Made by a program: the position numbers and the translations under genes
Notes under the pieces: generated by a model
Told to the model about the DNA's origin: nothing
Database searches by the model: none
What the model saw: the letters and a program-made list of their open reading frames with translations, nothing else
Source: Leptolyngbya sp. FACHB-261
Lineage (GTDB): Bacteria > Cyanobacteriota > Cyanobacteriia > FACHB-261
Direction of reading: 5' to 3'
Length of the DNA: 64,000 nt
Assembly (NCBI RefSeq): GCF_014696065.1
Contig: NZ_JACJPL010000027.1
Span: forward strand, 806,001-870,000
Part shown: positions 8,234 through 17,475 of the stretch, piece by piece
How positions within the stretch are numbered: the first letter of the stretch is position 1
Layout of the letters: each line of letters starts with the position of its first letter

Positions 8234-8551
8234 CTATATGGAACCCGGCATTTCTGGTGAGGCAACGGTCTCTGTTAAGCCATTAACTGGTGAGATGCCC
8301 TCCTTTAGAGAACCGTTAACGCCTATTGCCCCGTTTAAGGACCAGCGATAATCCAGCTCTAGCCCACGTTGCTGGCAGTTGGCTTCAATCTGTTTCTGCT
8401 GCGCCGCTGCCTTGCGCAGAGTGATGATCAGTTGCTGAACTTGCTCTCTAAGGGAAGCATCGTCGCGCGCAGCGGCGGGCAAAGTTTGACGTTCTAGGAG
8501 ACGCAGCAGCAGCTCGTAGTGAACGTGCGAGGGAATAGGAATAGATTGCAT
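8234..8551 (-). CDS. Conserved cyanobacterial small protein, DUF5340-like
   Basis: A 105-residue protein. The front MQSIPIPSHVHYELLLRLL and the core LREQVQQLIITLRKAAAQQK followed by LELDYRWSLNG resemble a cyanobacteria-specific family that I recall as DUF5340; that name is from memory. It is largely helical, with a Gln/Lys-rich middle and a less conserved C-terminal tail. It lies 97 bases upstream of parA on the same strand and could share its transcript. Function unknown. Confidence 0.8.
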   Translation of the reverse strand: MQSIPIPSHVHYELLLRLLERQTLPAAARDDASLREQVQQLIITLRKAAAQQKQIEANCQQRGLELDYRWSLNGAIGVNGSLKEGISPVNGLTETVASPEMPGSI

Positions 8552-8978
8552 TCAGGATCCAAACAGGGACTCAAACGAGACGGGGTGTGACTAGGTCAGC
8601 CACCGGCAAGCGAATGCAGCCTGCTGTGGAAACGAATGGTTGGGGTAAGGGATATCCTATCAGTCCTAATCAAGGCAGCATGAAATCTCGCTTAAATATG
8701 TCATTCAGAACCCCATGCAGAGGATGCAGCTAGATTCTGCACTCGAGGCAACAAACACAGGATGAACGGGAGCGTCAAGCAGATTGGGTTACTGATTAGT
8801 TGCTGGTTAACGACTTCGGAGGCTAGCCAATCAAAAACCCCATCGCAGTAGATGGGGTTTCGTAGGTCTCAAGGACAACCTTCAATATTCAGGTTGAGCC
8901 GTGGCAGGTGTCCAAGTCCCAGCTCAAGAGCTAGGCTAATGGCGGACCATACAAGCCCAGACCTGCCAGAGGCGGCTC
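8552..8978. other. Gene-free stretch before the 87-residue secreted protein
   Basis: No frame here looks coding on either strand. The only clear element is the hairpin at 8835-8860, described separately. The remainder probably carries the promoter of the 8234-8551 gene. Confidence 0.4.
8835..8860 (-). terminator. Rho-independent terminator
   Basis: AACCCCATC-type arms at 8835-8844 and 8851-8860 form a perfect 10-bp stem with a 6-base loop. Read on the minus strand the stem ends in a run of T, so it terminates transcripts of the secreted-protein gene that stops at 8979. Confidence 0.8.
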
Positions 8979-9242
8979 TTAGGCTTGCTGAATCAGACCC
9001 GTGTAGTAACCATTAGCTTCGGGGCTAGCGGAAGCAGCAAGGATGTGGTCGACAACCTGGCCGGGCACAGCTGCTTGCAAATTGCGAACCCCGTACTGAG
9101 CATCAGAAGGACCAATCACACTCGCCGAAGCGGTGAGCATGTGGTTCCGGGATTGGGCAGGAATGTTGGCAGCTTGAGCAACGGAAGCTAAACCAAGCGT
9201 GAAGAGAGCAACCAGAGGGGCGTTTTTAAGAGAGCTTTTCAT
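8979..9242 (-). CDS. Small secreted protein with an internal repeat
   Basis: An 87-residue protein with a clear signal peptide (MKSSLKNAPLVALFTLGLA, cleavage near AQAAN, residue 25). The mature part holds two similar blocks: NHMLTASASVIGPSDAQYG and DHILAASASPEANGYYTG, that is, a [ND]H[MI]LxASAS core followed by an acidic/tyrosine segment. No cysteines and no further membrane span. Family not recognised. A strong terminator follows at 8835-8860, and the 5' side is a 274-base gap, so it is probably monocistronic. Confidence 0.75.
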   Translation of the reverse strand: MKSSLKNAPLVALFTLGLASVAQAANIPAQSRNHMLTASASVIGPSDAQYGVRNLQAAVPGQVVDHILAASASPEANGYYTGLIQQA

Positions 9243-9516
9243 TACCTTGATCTCAGACTGTTTGAATTTAAACCTTCGATGTCTTTAATGTAGACTCAGA
9301 CAGTTTGAGTGTCAACAGTCCAAAGAAGATGGATTAAGATGTCCTGACATTCCCCCTTGCAAGCTAGAGCAGCCCAGGCGACAGGGCTGAGCTAGACGCA
9401 GGATAAGTGCCTCAGATTTGTTTAGTTAATCCAGGTCAAAGCGAGAGTGTGGAGTAGAGGGCAAGACTGGCTTATGCTCTGGGAGATCAGACCAAACTGG
9501 GTGGCTCCTAAAAGTC

Positions 9517-9882
9517 ATGATTAAGCCGAGAATCCAGCGTCGGTTGCCCGAATGTGCCCTCTGCCTATTCAACACAGGCAACCCCTTTCTGTTCTGCTCT
9601 GTTCACCCGCAAGGGCTGACGGAGAACACTTGCCTTGACTTTCGCCCAGATCCCGGCCTACCTGTTGAACCCGGGAGTGGAAAATTTGAAGAGGAGCAAG
9701 ACGAGGGGGAGTTGATGGGCTGCGAAGACCACTGGGCTCAGGTCCAGAAGCTAGAGCGGCTGAACAGTCATCCAATGTTTACGGGGCAATGTCCAGACTG
9801 CGGCTATGAGTTCTCACCTGTCATGCATCCCGATGTGTACTGGGACTGTTTGGAATGTGGTTGGGCAGACCAGACGGAGTAA
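9517..9882 (+). CDS. Small protein with two cysteine pairs of zinc-ribbon type
   Basis: A 121-residue hydrophilic protein. An N-terminal group CALC...FCSVHP and a C-terminal pair CPDCGYEF with WDCLECGW suggest two zinc knuckles, the second resembling a zinc ribbon. A middle acidic linker (KFEEEQDEGE) joins them. No enzyme motif is visible. Its role could be nucleic-acid or protein binding, but that is inference. It lies 114 bases before the exonuclease gene on the same strand. Confidence 0.7.
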   Translation: MIKPRIQRRLPECALCLFNTGNPFLFCSVHPQGLTENTCLDFRPDPGLPVEPGSGKFEEEQDEGELMGCEDHWAQVQKLERLNSHPMFTGQCPDCGYEFSPVMHPDVYWDCLECGWADQTE

Positions 9883-9996
9883 GTCTGGCCGGTAGTCACT
9901 ATGACGGTATAAGACTAGGCATAAGCTTCAAGTCTCAGTGAGTCTAGGGGGTTAGAAGCCAAAGTCCAATTAGTAGAACCAGTACATGAACTAAGT

Positions 9997-10497
9997 ATGA
10001 CTAAATTCCTTGCTTTAGATTTTGAGACTGCGGATAACGGAGCAGATAGTGCCTGTGCCATTGGGCTGGTTCGGGTCGAGCAAAATAAAATTGTGCAAAG
10101 GAGTTACTTCCTAATCCGTCCGCCAAGGGACAGTTTTTTGTTTACGCACATTCATGGCATCACCTGGGAGGATGTTGCCTTAGCAGCTGACTTTAGCCAA
10201 GTATGGCCTCAGTTTAGCCACCTATTTGAGGACATTGACTTTATAGCAGCTCACAATGCCTCTTTTGATAAAAGAGTGCTCTATGCCTGCTGTGATGCTC
10301 ATAACATCGCTAGACCAGAGCACAATTTTATCTGCACAGTGCAACTGGCACGCCGAGCCTTTAGGATTTATCCTACTAAATTACCTGATGTTTGCAGGCA
10401 CTTAGAGATCAACTTGGAGCATCACCAAGCACTCTCTGATGCCGAAGCCTGTGCTCGCATTGTTATAGCCGCTAATCACCATGCCAAAAAGATTTAG
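9997..10497 (+). CDS. DnaQ-like 3'-5' exonuclease (DEDDh family)
   Basis: A 166-residue protein that is just the exonuclease domain. The ExoI motif is LALDFETA (D8, E10), ExoII is AAHNASFDKRV (D91), and ExoIII is HHQALSDAEA (H143, D148), the DEDDh arrangement of DnaQ/epsilon and RNase T relatives. No polymerase-binding tail and no helicase fusion. A role in DNA repair or RNA end trimming is possible; the sequence does not decide. Confidence 0.88.
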   Translation: MTKFLALDFETADNGADSACAIGLVRVEQNKIVQRSYFLIRPPRDSFLFTHIHGITWEDVALAADFSQVWPQFSHLFEDIDFIAAHNASFDKRVLYACCDAHNIARPEHNFICTVQLARRAFRIYPTKLPDVCRHLEINLEHHQALSDAEACARIVIAANHHAKKI

Positions 10498-10530
10498 AAG
10501 TAGAGTTTTGGGCAGTCTCTATTTCAGCCT

Positions 10531-10938
10531 TCATTGAGAGTTCTGTGTAACCTCTTGCACAATATCTTGCAAAATATGCAGAGCATTAATTGCAGTTGGA
10601 AAGCCAGCATAGGGAACAGTCTGAAGAATGATTTCCTCAATTTCTTCGGGGGCCAAGCCGACATGGAGCCCTGCACCAATATGAACCCGCAATTGAGGCT
10701 CGCGTCCGCCCATCGCTGTCAGCATGGCAATGGTGGCAATCTCACGCTCACGTAGGTTCAAGCCCTCTCGGTTATAGATATCACCAAAGGCGAATTCCAC
10801 GATATATCGACCTAAATCACCCAAGCGCGACACAACTTCCTCTCCGATCTTGCCATCGACTTCGGCAAGCTTCTTCAATCCACGCTCGTATCGGGTTTGA
10901 GTTTGAGCGTTAACCGGAGTTTGATTAGGCTGGGTCAT
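10531..10938 (-). CDS. Carboxymuconolactone decarboxylase / AhpD-like family protein
   Basis: A 135-residue all-helical protein of the CMD/AhpD superfamily, seen in the block REREIATIAMLTAMGG followed by LRVHIGAGLHVGLAPEEIEEIILQTVPYAGFP. The CxxC pair of peroxidatic AhpD proteins is absent: the equivalent place has no cysteine, so it is more like the gamma-carboxymuconolactone decarboxylase branch. It lies 16 bases downstream of a MerR regulator and is almost certainly its co-transcribed target. Substrate unknown. Confidence 0.85.
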   Translation of the reverse strand: MTQPNQTPVNAQTQTRYERGLKKLAEVDGKIGEEVVSRLGDLGRYIVEFAFGDIYNREGLNLREREIATIAMLTAMGGREPQLRVHIGAGLHVGLAPEEIEEIILQTVPYAGFPTAINALHILQDIVQEVTQNSQ

Positions 10939-10954
10939 GTTTTTACTTCTATTG

Positions 10955-11347
10955 CTAGTTTGTCTCTATTGCTTCGTAGTGCCGAATCTTCGATTCAATC
11001 ACTAACAAATTACGGCTGAGTTCTTCTAACTGCGTTTTAACTTGTTGTTGGTGTACCTCAAGCAGTTGCCGCCGTTCATGCACCGTTTTGCTGCCCTGGC
11101 GTCTCAGTTCTGCAAACTGCTGCATTTGCCGAATGGGCATTCCGGTAGCCCGTAGCCGAGTTAGAAATTCAAGCCAAGCAATATCACTTTGGGCGTAACG
11201 GCGATGGCCACTGCTTGCACGGCTTACGGGATCTAGCAAGCCCACTCGCTCGTAGTAGCGCAGCGTATGCACACTCAGTTGTGTGAGCGCCGCAACTTGT
11301 CGAATTGTGAGTTGATTTGTGAATTGAATTGTGGGTTGGTTTTCCAT
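10955..11347 (-). CDS. MerR-family transcriptional regulator
   Basis: A 130-residue regulator. The winged-helix region is LTIRQVAALTQLSVHTLRYY with ERVGLLDPVSR and the second wing GHRRYAQSDIAWLEFL. A coiled-coil dimer helix follows (VHERRQLLEVHQQQVKTQLEEL). No cysteines are present in the effector end, so it is not a metal or SoxR-type sensor. The start at ATG 11347 is supported by the promoter at 11361-11398: a GTG at 11362 would lie at or before the expected transcription start. It is probably autoregulated and controls the CMD-family gene that follows. Confidence 0.9.
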   Translation of the reverse strand: MENQPTIQFTNQLTIRQVAALTQLSVHTLRYYERVGLLDPVSRASSGHRRYAQSDIAWLEFLTRLRATGMPIRQMQQFAELRRQGSKTVHERRQLLEVHQQQVKTQLEELSRNLLVIESKIRHYEAIETN

Positions 11348-11360
11348 AAAGCTTCGGTAC

Positions 11361-11398
11361 ACAAATTAGTGTGCAACTTCGAGCGCACTCGAAGTCAA
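11361..11398 (-). promoter_or_regulatory. MerR-type promoter and operator
   Basis: On the minus strand TTGACT (11398-11393) and CACACT (11373-11368) are separated by 19 bases, the overlong spacer that defines MerR-controlled promoters. A perfect 8-bp inverted repeat, ACTTCGAG at 11376-11383 and CTCGAAGT at 11388-11395 with a 4-base spacer, overlaps the -35 box and sits inside the spacer. This matches the family's known operator placement and points to autoregulation of the merR-CMD pair. Confidence 0.8.
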
Positions 11399-11601
11399 GG
11401 CCCTCGATCTCGTCTCAACGCTTAAATCTCCTAGTAATGTTCTGATCGGAAGCCCCCGACCGGACCTCAAAAAGGGCCTTAAAAGCAGTACATTCCCTAC
11501 TGCCCGAGGCTTGAGAGCACTACTCTGGCCCCTGAAGATAAGGTGTACGATGGTCAGCACATGCTGCTTGCAGCCTGATTCTCCGACTCTATCCCCTTGC
11601 A

Positions 11602-13956
11602 ATGACCCAGGTAACTCCTGCCTTTTTGAGTACGCTAAACCCATCTCAGCGGCAAGCCGTAGAGCACTACGCTGGGCCTCTGCTGGTGGTGGCAGGGGCT
11701 GGCTCAGGCAAAACGCGAGCGCTGACCTATCGCATTTTCAGCCTGATTGAGACGCACCGGGTCAGTCCTGAGAATATTCTGGCGGTGACCTTCACCAACA
11801 AAGCAGCACGGGAGATGAAGGAGCGCATCGAACGGCTGTTTGCGGAAGAGCATGCCAAAGAGCGCTTCGGCAAACCTCTCTCTGATTTGCAGCCCTACGA
11901 GCAGACCCGCATCCGCTCGCAAATTTATCAGCGTCTGATCAAGCCTTTGTGGATTGGCACTTTTCACAGCTTGTGCGCTCGGATTTTGCGCTTTGATATT
12001 GAGAAGTTTACGGACTATAAAGGCCGCAAGTGGGACCGTAGCTTTTCTATCTTTGATGAATCAGATGTGCAAAGTCTGGTCAAAGATATTGTGATCACGC
12101 AGCTCAATCTTGATGAGCGCAAGTTCAATCCTCGCTCGGTTCGCTACGCAATTAGTAGCGCGAAGAACCAGGGTTGGTCACCGCAAGATCTAGAGGTTCA
12201 AGAGCCCGGTTACAAGAGCCGCGTCATTGCTGAAGTTTATGAAAAATATCAGGACGCGCTATCTGCCAACAACGCCCTTGATTTTGACGATTTGATTGGC
12301 ATTCCAGTACAGCTCCTGAAGCAGAATGAGCAGGTACTGGCCTATTGGCACAGCCGTTTTCGCCATATTTTGGTGGATGAATATCAGGATACCAATCGCA
12401 CCCAGTATGATCTGATCCGCTTGTTGGCAACGAATGACGCAGAGCCGCAGGATATGGATTGGGAGCATCGCTCGATTTTCGTAGTGGGCGATGATTTCCA
12501 GTCAATTTATCGTTTCCGAGGGGCTGACTTCACGATTATTCTGGAGTTTCAAGATTCCTTTGGCGATGGCCTTGTGGATACCACAACACGCACAATGGTC
12601 AAGCTGGAGGAGAACTATCGCTCCACAGCTAATATTCTCAGTGCAGCCAATTGCCTGATTGAGAATAACACCGAAAAAATTGACAAGATCCTGCGGGCAA
12701 CCCGCGAACCAGGTGAGCTGATTTATAGTCATCGAGCTGACAATGAGCAGGATGAAGCCCAATTTGTCATCGACGAAATTCGTAAGCTAGAGCGTCAACA
12801 GCCAGACTGGAATTGGGGCAGTTTTGCAATTTTGTTCCGCACCAATGCTCAGTCGCGCCCCTTTGAGGACGTGATGCTACGTTGGGGCATCCCCTATACA
12901 GTTGTGGGGGGGCTACGCTTCTACGACCGCAAGGAAATTAAAGATATCCTGGCCTATCTAAGGGCCATCGTGAACCCGGCTGACACAGTCAGTTTGCAGC
13001 GGGTGATTAACACTCCTCGCCGTGGCATTGGCAAGACCACTATTGATCGGCTCAAAGTCGCTGCCGAAGAATTAAACGTGCCGTTGTGGGAGATTCTCAG
13101 CGATGAGACTTCGGTGCAAACTTTGGCTGGGCGCTCTGCTAAACCCGTGGTTGCCTTTGCTCAACTGCTCAGTCGTTGGCAGGAGCAGCTAGACACAGCC
13201 AGCCCCAGTCAGATTGTGCAAGGCATTCTGGACGAGACAGGCTATGTCCGCGACTTGCATACCGAAGGCACGGACGAAGCCCTAGACCGCATTCAAAACC
13301 TCAACGAACTGTACAACGCCGTTCAGCAATTTGAGGAGGAAAATGAGGGCGAAGCGACCTTGCGAGAATTTCTAGCTAATGCTTCTCTGGCCTCTGATTT
13401 AGACGACCAGAAGGAAAACACTGACCGAGTCACGCTGATGACGCTGCATGCAGCCAAAGGCTTGGAGTTTCCGGTGGTGTTTCTAGTGGGACTAGAGGAA
13501 GGCTTGTTTCCCCACGGGCGTTCCCTGGATGACCCAGCAGCGTTGGAGGAAGAGCGTCGTCTCTGCTACGTCGGCATCACCCGTGCCCGCGAACGTCTCT
13601 ACTTGAGCCATGCCCGCGAACGTCGCCTCTATGGCTCTCGCGAAGCAGCGGTTAAATCTCGTTTTCTAGAGGAATTGCCCGGCGAGTTGCTGACTGGCCC
13701 TTCTATTCAGTTCACAACTTCCTCTGGCTCGAAGGGCAACTTGCAAAGTGCAATTAGGGCGAAATCAGGGCCAATGAGCGGCACAATTGGCAACTGGTCA
13801 GTAGGGGACAAACTGATGCATCAAGCCTTTGGCGCGGGTGAGGTGACCCGCATCTTTGGGGCTGGGGACAAAATTTGTTTAGCTGTTAAGTTTCCAGGTC
13901 TCGGTCAAAAGATTATTGACCCCAAAATTACTGCCTTGCAGCGGGTCGAATCTTAG
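11602..13956 (+). CDS. pcrA: UvrD/PcrA-type superfamily 1 DNA helicase
   Basis: A 784-residue 3'-5' helicase. Motifs appear in order: Q motif LNPSQRQAV, Walker A AGAGSGKT (about 31-38), Ia TFTNKAAREMKER, II VDEYQDTN, III VGDDFQSIYRFRGA, IV ENYRST, V TLMTLHAAKGLEFPVVF and VI RLCYVGITRARERLYL. The C terminus ends in the Tudor-like domain (WSVGDKLMHQAFGAGEV) typical of PcrA/UvrD. Expected roles are nucleotide excision repair and clearing of RecA or RNA polymerase from DNA. Full length for the family. The adjacent pentapeptide gene is convergent. Confidence 0.95.
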   Translation: MTQVTPAFLSTLNPSQRQAVEHYAGPLLVVAGAGSGKTRALTYRIFSLIETHRVSPENILAVTFTNKAAREMKERIERLFAEEHAKERFGKPLSDLQPYEQTRIRSQIYQRLIKPLWIGTFHSLCARILRFDIEKFTDYKGRKWDRSFSIFDESDVQSLVKDIVITQLNLDERKFNPRSVRYAISSAKNQGWSPQDLEVQEPGYKSRVIAEVYEKYQDALSANNALDFDDLIGIPVQLLKQNEQVLAYWHSRFRHILVDEYQDTNRTQYDLIRLLATNDAEPQDMDWEHRSIFVVGDDFQSIYRFRGADFTIILEFQDSFGDGLVDTTTRTMVKLEENYRSTANILSAANCLIENNTEKIDKILRATREPGELIYSHRADNEQDEAQFVIDEIRKLERQQPDWNWGSFAILFRTNAQSRPFEDVMLRWGIPYTVVGGLRFYDRKEIKDILAYLRAIVNPADTVSLQRVINTPRRGIGKTTIDRLKVAAEELNVPLWEILSDETSVQTLAGRSAKPVVAFAQLLSRWQEQLDTASPSQIVQGILDETGYVRDLHTEGTDEALDRIQNLNELYNAVQQFEEENEGEATLREFLANASLASDLDDQKENTDRVTLMTLHAAKGLEFPVVFLVGLEEGLFPHGRSLDDPAALEEERRLCYVGITRARERLYLSHARERRLYGSREAAVKSRFLEELPGELLTGPSIQFTTSSGSKGNLQSAIRAKSGPMSGTIGNWSVGDKLMHQAFGAGEVTRIFGAGDKICLAVKFPGLGQKIIDPKITALQRVES

Positions 13957-14069
13957 CTGGGACCTAGGGCCTGACCCAAAAAGACCTCGAATTAGCAACA
14001 AGTCTAAGCATCCAGGTTCCCCAGGATTCACCATAGGATTGTGTCCTCTACGCAGGCTTGCGTCTCCAG

Positions 14070-15011
14070 CTAGCTTTTGGAACTAGATGAGCCGCCACCC
14101 CTGGAGAGGTAATCGAGCGTTTCCCGGGTGGTGCGTTGCGCCCAAGGTGGGGTGCCACTGGCCAACAGGCGCAGATAAGACCGAGTCATCTCCGGGAGGG
14201 TGACATTGCTAAATTCTGCACCATCAATTTTCGCTCCCAGCAAATTAGCCTCGCTCAAATCCGAGCCGCTTAAATCTGCTTTGCTCAAATTAGTCCAGTT
14301 CAGCTCTGCTTTGTTTAGAAGGGCACCGCTTAAATTAGCACCGCTCAAGTTAGCTCCCGTTAAATTCACGCCGCGTAATTGCGCAGCACTTAAGTTAGTG
14401 GCCTCTAAATTGGTCTCTTCGAGATTAGCGCCACTTAACTTGGCTTCACTGAGATCTACACCGGCTAAATCTAGCCCTTTTAAATCAACTCCATTCAGAA
14501 ATGCGCCCTGCAACTTGACGCCATTTAGAAATGCGTCTTGTAGGGTTGCACCGCTCAATCTTGCGCCTTGCAAATTGGCCCAATTTAGATTGGCACCCTG
14601 AAGATTAGCCCCGCGAAAATTGCTCTCTTGGAGTCTAGCGCCACACAAATTAGCACGCTGGAGATTGGCACCGCGCAGATTTGCGTGTTTGAGATTACTG
14701 CCACTCAACTTTGCACGGGTCAATTCAGTTTTGACGAGAAAGGCGCCTTGAAGGTTCACCTTGGTCAAATCAGCGCCAGCCAGAGTTCCTTCACTTAACT
14801 TGACAAAACTTAAGTTCGCTCTGTTGAGAAACGCCCCACTAAAGTCAGACTTAGTTAAGAAAGCTCGACTAAGATTAACCCCAATCAAGTTAGCGTCTGT
14901 GAGCTTAACGGCGATCAAAGCTTTGCCGCTGAGATCGGCGCCCTGTAAATCGACTCCAGTGAAGTCCCTCTGCCCCATGTCATAACGCTTCAGCAGCTCA
15001 CTGACTTCCAT
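14070..15011 (-). CDS. Pentapeptide-repeat protein, 313 residues
   Basis: About 50 tandem pentapeptides of the A(D/N)LxX type run from residue 18 to about 270, for example NLRGANLQRANLCGARL. They should fold into a right-handed quadrilateral beta helix. A short helical start (MEVSELLKRYDMGQRDF) and a C-terminal tail with RETLDYLSRGGGSSSS flank it. No signal peptide, so cytosolic. Pentapeptide proteins are widespread in cyanobacteria and mostly of unknown role. The gene is convergent with the helicase gene and about 140 bases from the rarA fusion upstream. Confidence 0.92.
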   Translation of the reverse strand: MEVSELLKRYDMGQRDFTGVDLQGADLSGKALIAVKLTDANLIGVNLSRAFLTKSDFSGAFLNRANLSFVKLSEGTLAGADLTKVNLQGAFLVKTELTRAKLSGSNLKHANLRGANLQRANLCGARLQESNFRGANLQGANLNWANLQGARLSGATLQDAFLNGVKLQGAFLNGVDLKGLDLAGVDLSEAKLSGANLEETNLEATNLSAAQLRGVNLTGANLSGANLSGALLNKAELNWTNLSKADLSGSDLSEANLLGAKIDGAEFSNVTLPEMTRSYLRLLASGTPPWAQRTTRETLDYLSRGGGSSSSKS

Positions 15012-15151
15012 GTTGACCCAGCTCCAGTATCGCTATTTAAGCCGACTGAATGCTTCTAACATACCCAAATGCTGTTACAACCAACAACCCAATTAGATTA
15101 GATAACATCTGAAGATTCTTAAAGCAAAAAAATAATTCACTGAGTAACTTT

Positions 15152-17365
15152 TCAGTAAATAACCTGAACAAAGACAGTGATACTTTTCCAAAGAACAGTC
15201 TGATTGCGTAAACGGGTTGTAAACAAGTCACGAATTAAGCTGATCTCAGCTTGGCTTAAGCAACGAGCTAACCGCTCGGCATAGCTAGGCTGCGGCCCTG
15301 AAGTGGCAAACCAACGCTCAAGCAGTGCCGGAGTGACCCGTAGTTCTGTACTAAAGGGCTCGACCTGCGTTGTGACTGATGCCCCCAGCCCCGCGAAAAT
15401 TGTGCTCAGATCTTCAGCATCCCAGTTCACCATCGGGTCTGAGGTATCGGTGTAGATGGCTTCTTCGGCGACCAGCCAGCGCTCATACAGCTCAGGGTCA
15501 AGCCAGACTGGATCAAGCAGTTGGTAGAGCCGTTGCGTACGGCGAGCGACCGTTTCTGCCAGAACCAGCCGTCCTCCAGGCTGTAGCCAAGCCTGAAGCT
15601 GCTGAGCGGCCTTCTGCTTATCAGGCTCCCGCATCAGGGCATTGCGCCCGATGATCCGGTCAAATCGCAGGTCAGGGGACTGGGCCGTCAAGGTCTGGGT
15701 CAAGTCAGCCAAGCTAGAGGACAGCACGATTGGGCGGCTCAGTTCTGGCAGAGCCGCTGCCTGTTCCTGTAGAGCCTGCGCATCGGTAGCGGTATAGGCA
15801 CAGGCATAAACTCCGCCCTCCGGCACGCTGCGCAATGCCTCCCAGGTCAGCAAACCACTGCCTGCATTCAAATCCAGGATGACCTGATGGCGTTGAGGCT
15901 CAGCAAGCATAAACAGGCGGTCCCGGACCTGACCGAGTTGCTGACCGAACTGGCTTAAGGTTCTCTGGAGCCAGCGTTCTTGAGCTGCATCTGCTGGGCC
16001 ATAGGTTAAGCCCTCTAAGCTTGGACCTGAACGCTCGACTAGAGCGGCTAGCTGGGCTTCCCGTTGACGTGCCACCTGGGTCTGAACCGCGGCTTCGAAG
16101 CCCTGATCGGAGGGCTGGTAGAAGACTTGACCTTGCAGCGAAGTCGGCAAATACTGCTGAGCCACCCAATGTTCTCGATAGCTGTGGGGATACAGGTAGC
16201 CTGTGCCATGCCCAAAGCCCTGTTGGTCACGATTGCCGTCTTTTAGGTGATTGGGCACGTCTGTCTCCCGCTCGCGCTCCACAGCAGCCAGGGCATCGAA
16301 AAAGCCCATGACGCTATTAGATTTTGGGGCATTTGCCAGGTAGAGAGCGGCTTGAGCCAGGGGGTAGCGTCCCTCTGGCAGTCCGACCCGGTCAAAGGCT
16401 TGGGCACAAGCATTGACCACACCAATGGCCTGGGGATCGGCCAGACCAATATCTTCACTGGTCAGAATCAGCATGCGGCGAAAGATAAAGCGCGGATCTT
16501 CCCCGGCATAGACCATGCGAGCTAGCCAATAGAGGGCTGCATCGGGATCGGAGCCGCGCAGACTTTTGATAAAAGCGCTAATCGTATCGAAGTGAGCATC
16601 GCCTTCTTTGTCATAAAGAACAGCACGATGCTGGATCGATTCCTCTGCCACCTCCAGACTGATTTGAGTCGTGCCAGTGGCATCGGGCGGCGTAGTTTCA
16701 ACGGCTAGTTCAAGGGCGTTAAGCAGAGCGCGAGCGTCGCCATTGGCGATGTTAACCAAGTGTTCAACTGCCTCTGGCGCAACCAGAATCGAGCGCTGGC
16801 CATAACCCCGCGATGGGTCAGTTAAGGCCTGCTGCACAATACCGCGCAGATCCTCTGCTTCTAAGGGCCTGAGTTGAAATAGCCGTGATCGGCTGACTAA
16901 GGCTTTGTTGACCTCAAAGTAGGGGTTCTCGGTGGTAGCGCCGATCAGAATCACGGTCCCATTTTCCACCCAGGGCAATAGAGCATCTTGTTGCGCTTTG
17001 TTAAAACGATGCACCTCATCGACGAACAGGATGGTGCGCTGACCGTAAAGGCCACGCTTTTCCTGGGCTGTTTCAATGGCGGCGCGAATTTCTTTCACCC
17101 CAGAAAGAACCGCATTAATCGCGATGAAATGGGCTTGGGTGGTGTTAGCAATAATGCGCGCCAGGGTCGTTTTGCCCGTCCCAGGCGGACCATAGAAAAT
17201 CAAGGACGAGAGCTGATCGGCTTGGATGGCACGGCGCAGCAAGCGCCCAGGCCCAATCAGTGCGGCTTGTCCCACAAACTCATCCAGGGTACGAGGGCGC
17301 ATACGGGCAGCCAAGGGCGCTTCCGTCTCGGTTAATTGCTGGCGATGCTGCTCAAATAGGTCCAT
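15152..17365 (-). CDS. rarA: RarA (MgsA) AAA+ ATPase fused to a methyltransferase-like domain
   Basis: A 737-residue fusion. Residues 1 to about 420 are a replication-associated recombination ATPase: Walker [15 protein letters not shown], Walker [15 protein letters not shown], sensor [13 protein letters not shown], and the C-terminal tetramer region HLKDGNRD...YLYPHSY. The remaining part has the Rossmann SAM-binding signature [16 protein letters not shown] and a later [11 protein letters not shown]...[11 protein letters not shown], so it resembles a class I methyltransferase. I recall this fusion as a known cyanobacterial architecture of unknown purpose. The start is ATG 17365 (MDLFEQ) with AGAGGGA upstream; the further GTG start lacks such a site. 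Confidence 0.92.
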   Translation of the reverse strand: MDLFEQHRQQLTETEAPLAARMRPRTLDEFVGQAALIGPGRLLRRAIQADQLSSLIFYGPPGTGKTTLARIIANTTQAHFIAINAVLSGVKEIRAAIETAQEKRGLYGQRTILFVDEVHRFNKAQQDALLPWVENGTVILIGATTENPYFEVNKALVSRSRLFQLRPLEAEDLRGIVQQALTDPSRGYGQRSILVAPEAVEHLVNIANGDARALLNALELAVETTPPDATGTTQISLEVAEESIQHRAVLYDKEGDAHFDTISAFIKSLRGSDPDAALYWLARMVYAGEDPRFIFRRMLILTSEDIGLADPQAIGVVNACAQAFDRVGLPEGRYPLAQAALYLANAPKSNSVMGFFDALAAVERERETDVPNHLKDGNRDQQGFGHGTGYLYPHSYREHWVAQQYLPTSLQGQVFYQPSDQGFEAAVQTQVARQREAQLAALVERSGPSLEGLTYGPADAAQERWLQRTLSQFGQQLGQVRDRLFMLAEPQRHQVILDLNAGSGLLTWEALRSVPEGGVYACAYTATDAQALQEQAAALPELSRPIVLSSSLADLTQTLTAQSPDLRFDRIIGRNALMREPDKQKAAQQLQAWLQPGGRLVLAETVARRTQRLYQLLDPVWLDPELYERWLVAEEAIYTDTSDPMVNWDAEDLSTIFAGLGASVTTQVEPFSTELRVTPALLERWFATSGPQPSYAERLARCLSQAEISLIRDLFTTRLRNQTVLWKSITVFVQVIY

Positions 17366-17475
17366 GCTGGAGTCCCTCTGCGGTCTCACCCACGCTTTAG
17401 TCTCTCAGTGTTAGGGTAAATGTAGAGCCTCAGGTCGAACCCCTAACCGCAGCTATCCTGCCACTATTCGGTGTT

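Noticed and set aside
5302-8551. Plasmid or prophage origin for the ParA gene
   Set aside because: Neighbours are chromosomal-type genes and no ParB, rep or phage gene was found.
14200-14985. Plus-strand frames rich in Lys/Leu/Pro opposite the pentapeptide gene
   Set aside because: They are antisense shadows of the tandem repeats, caused by the repeat's codon pattern.
15037-15231. 64-residue minus-strand frame between rarA and the pentapeptide gene, with a 23-residue hydrophobic end
   Set aside because: Most of it overlaps the rarA 3' end in another frame; the tiny hydrophobic tail has no support as a gene.
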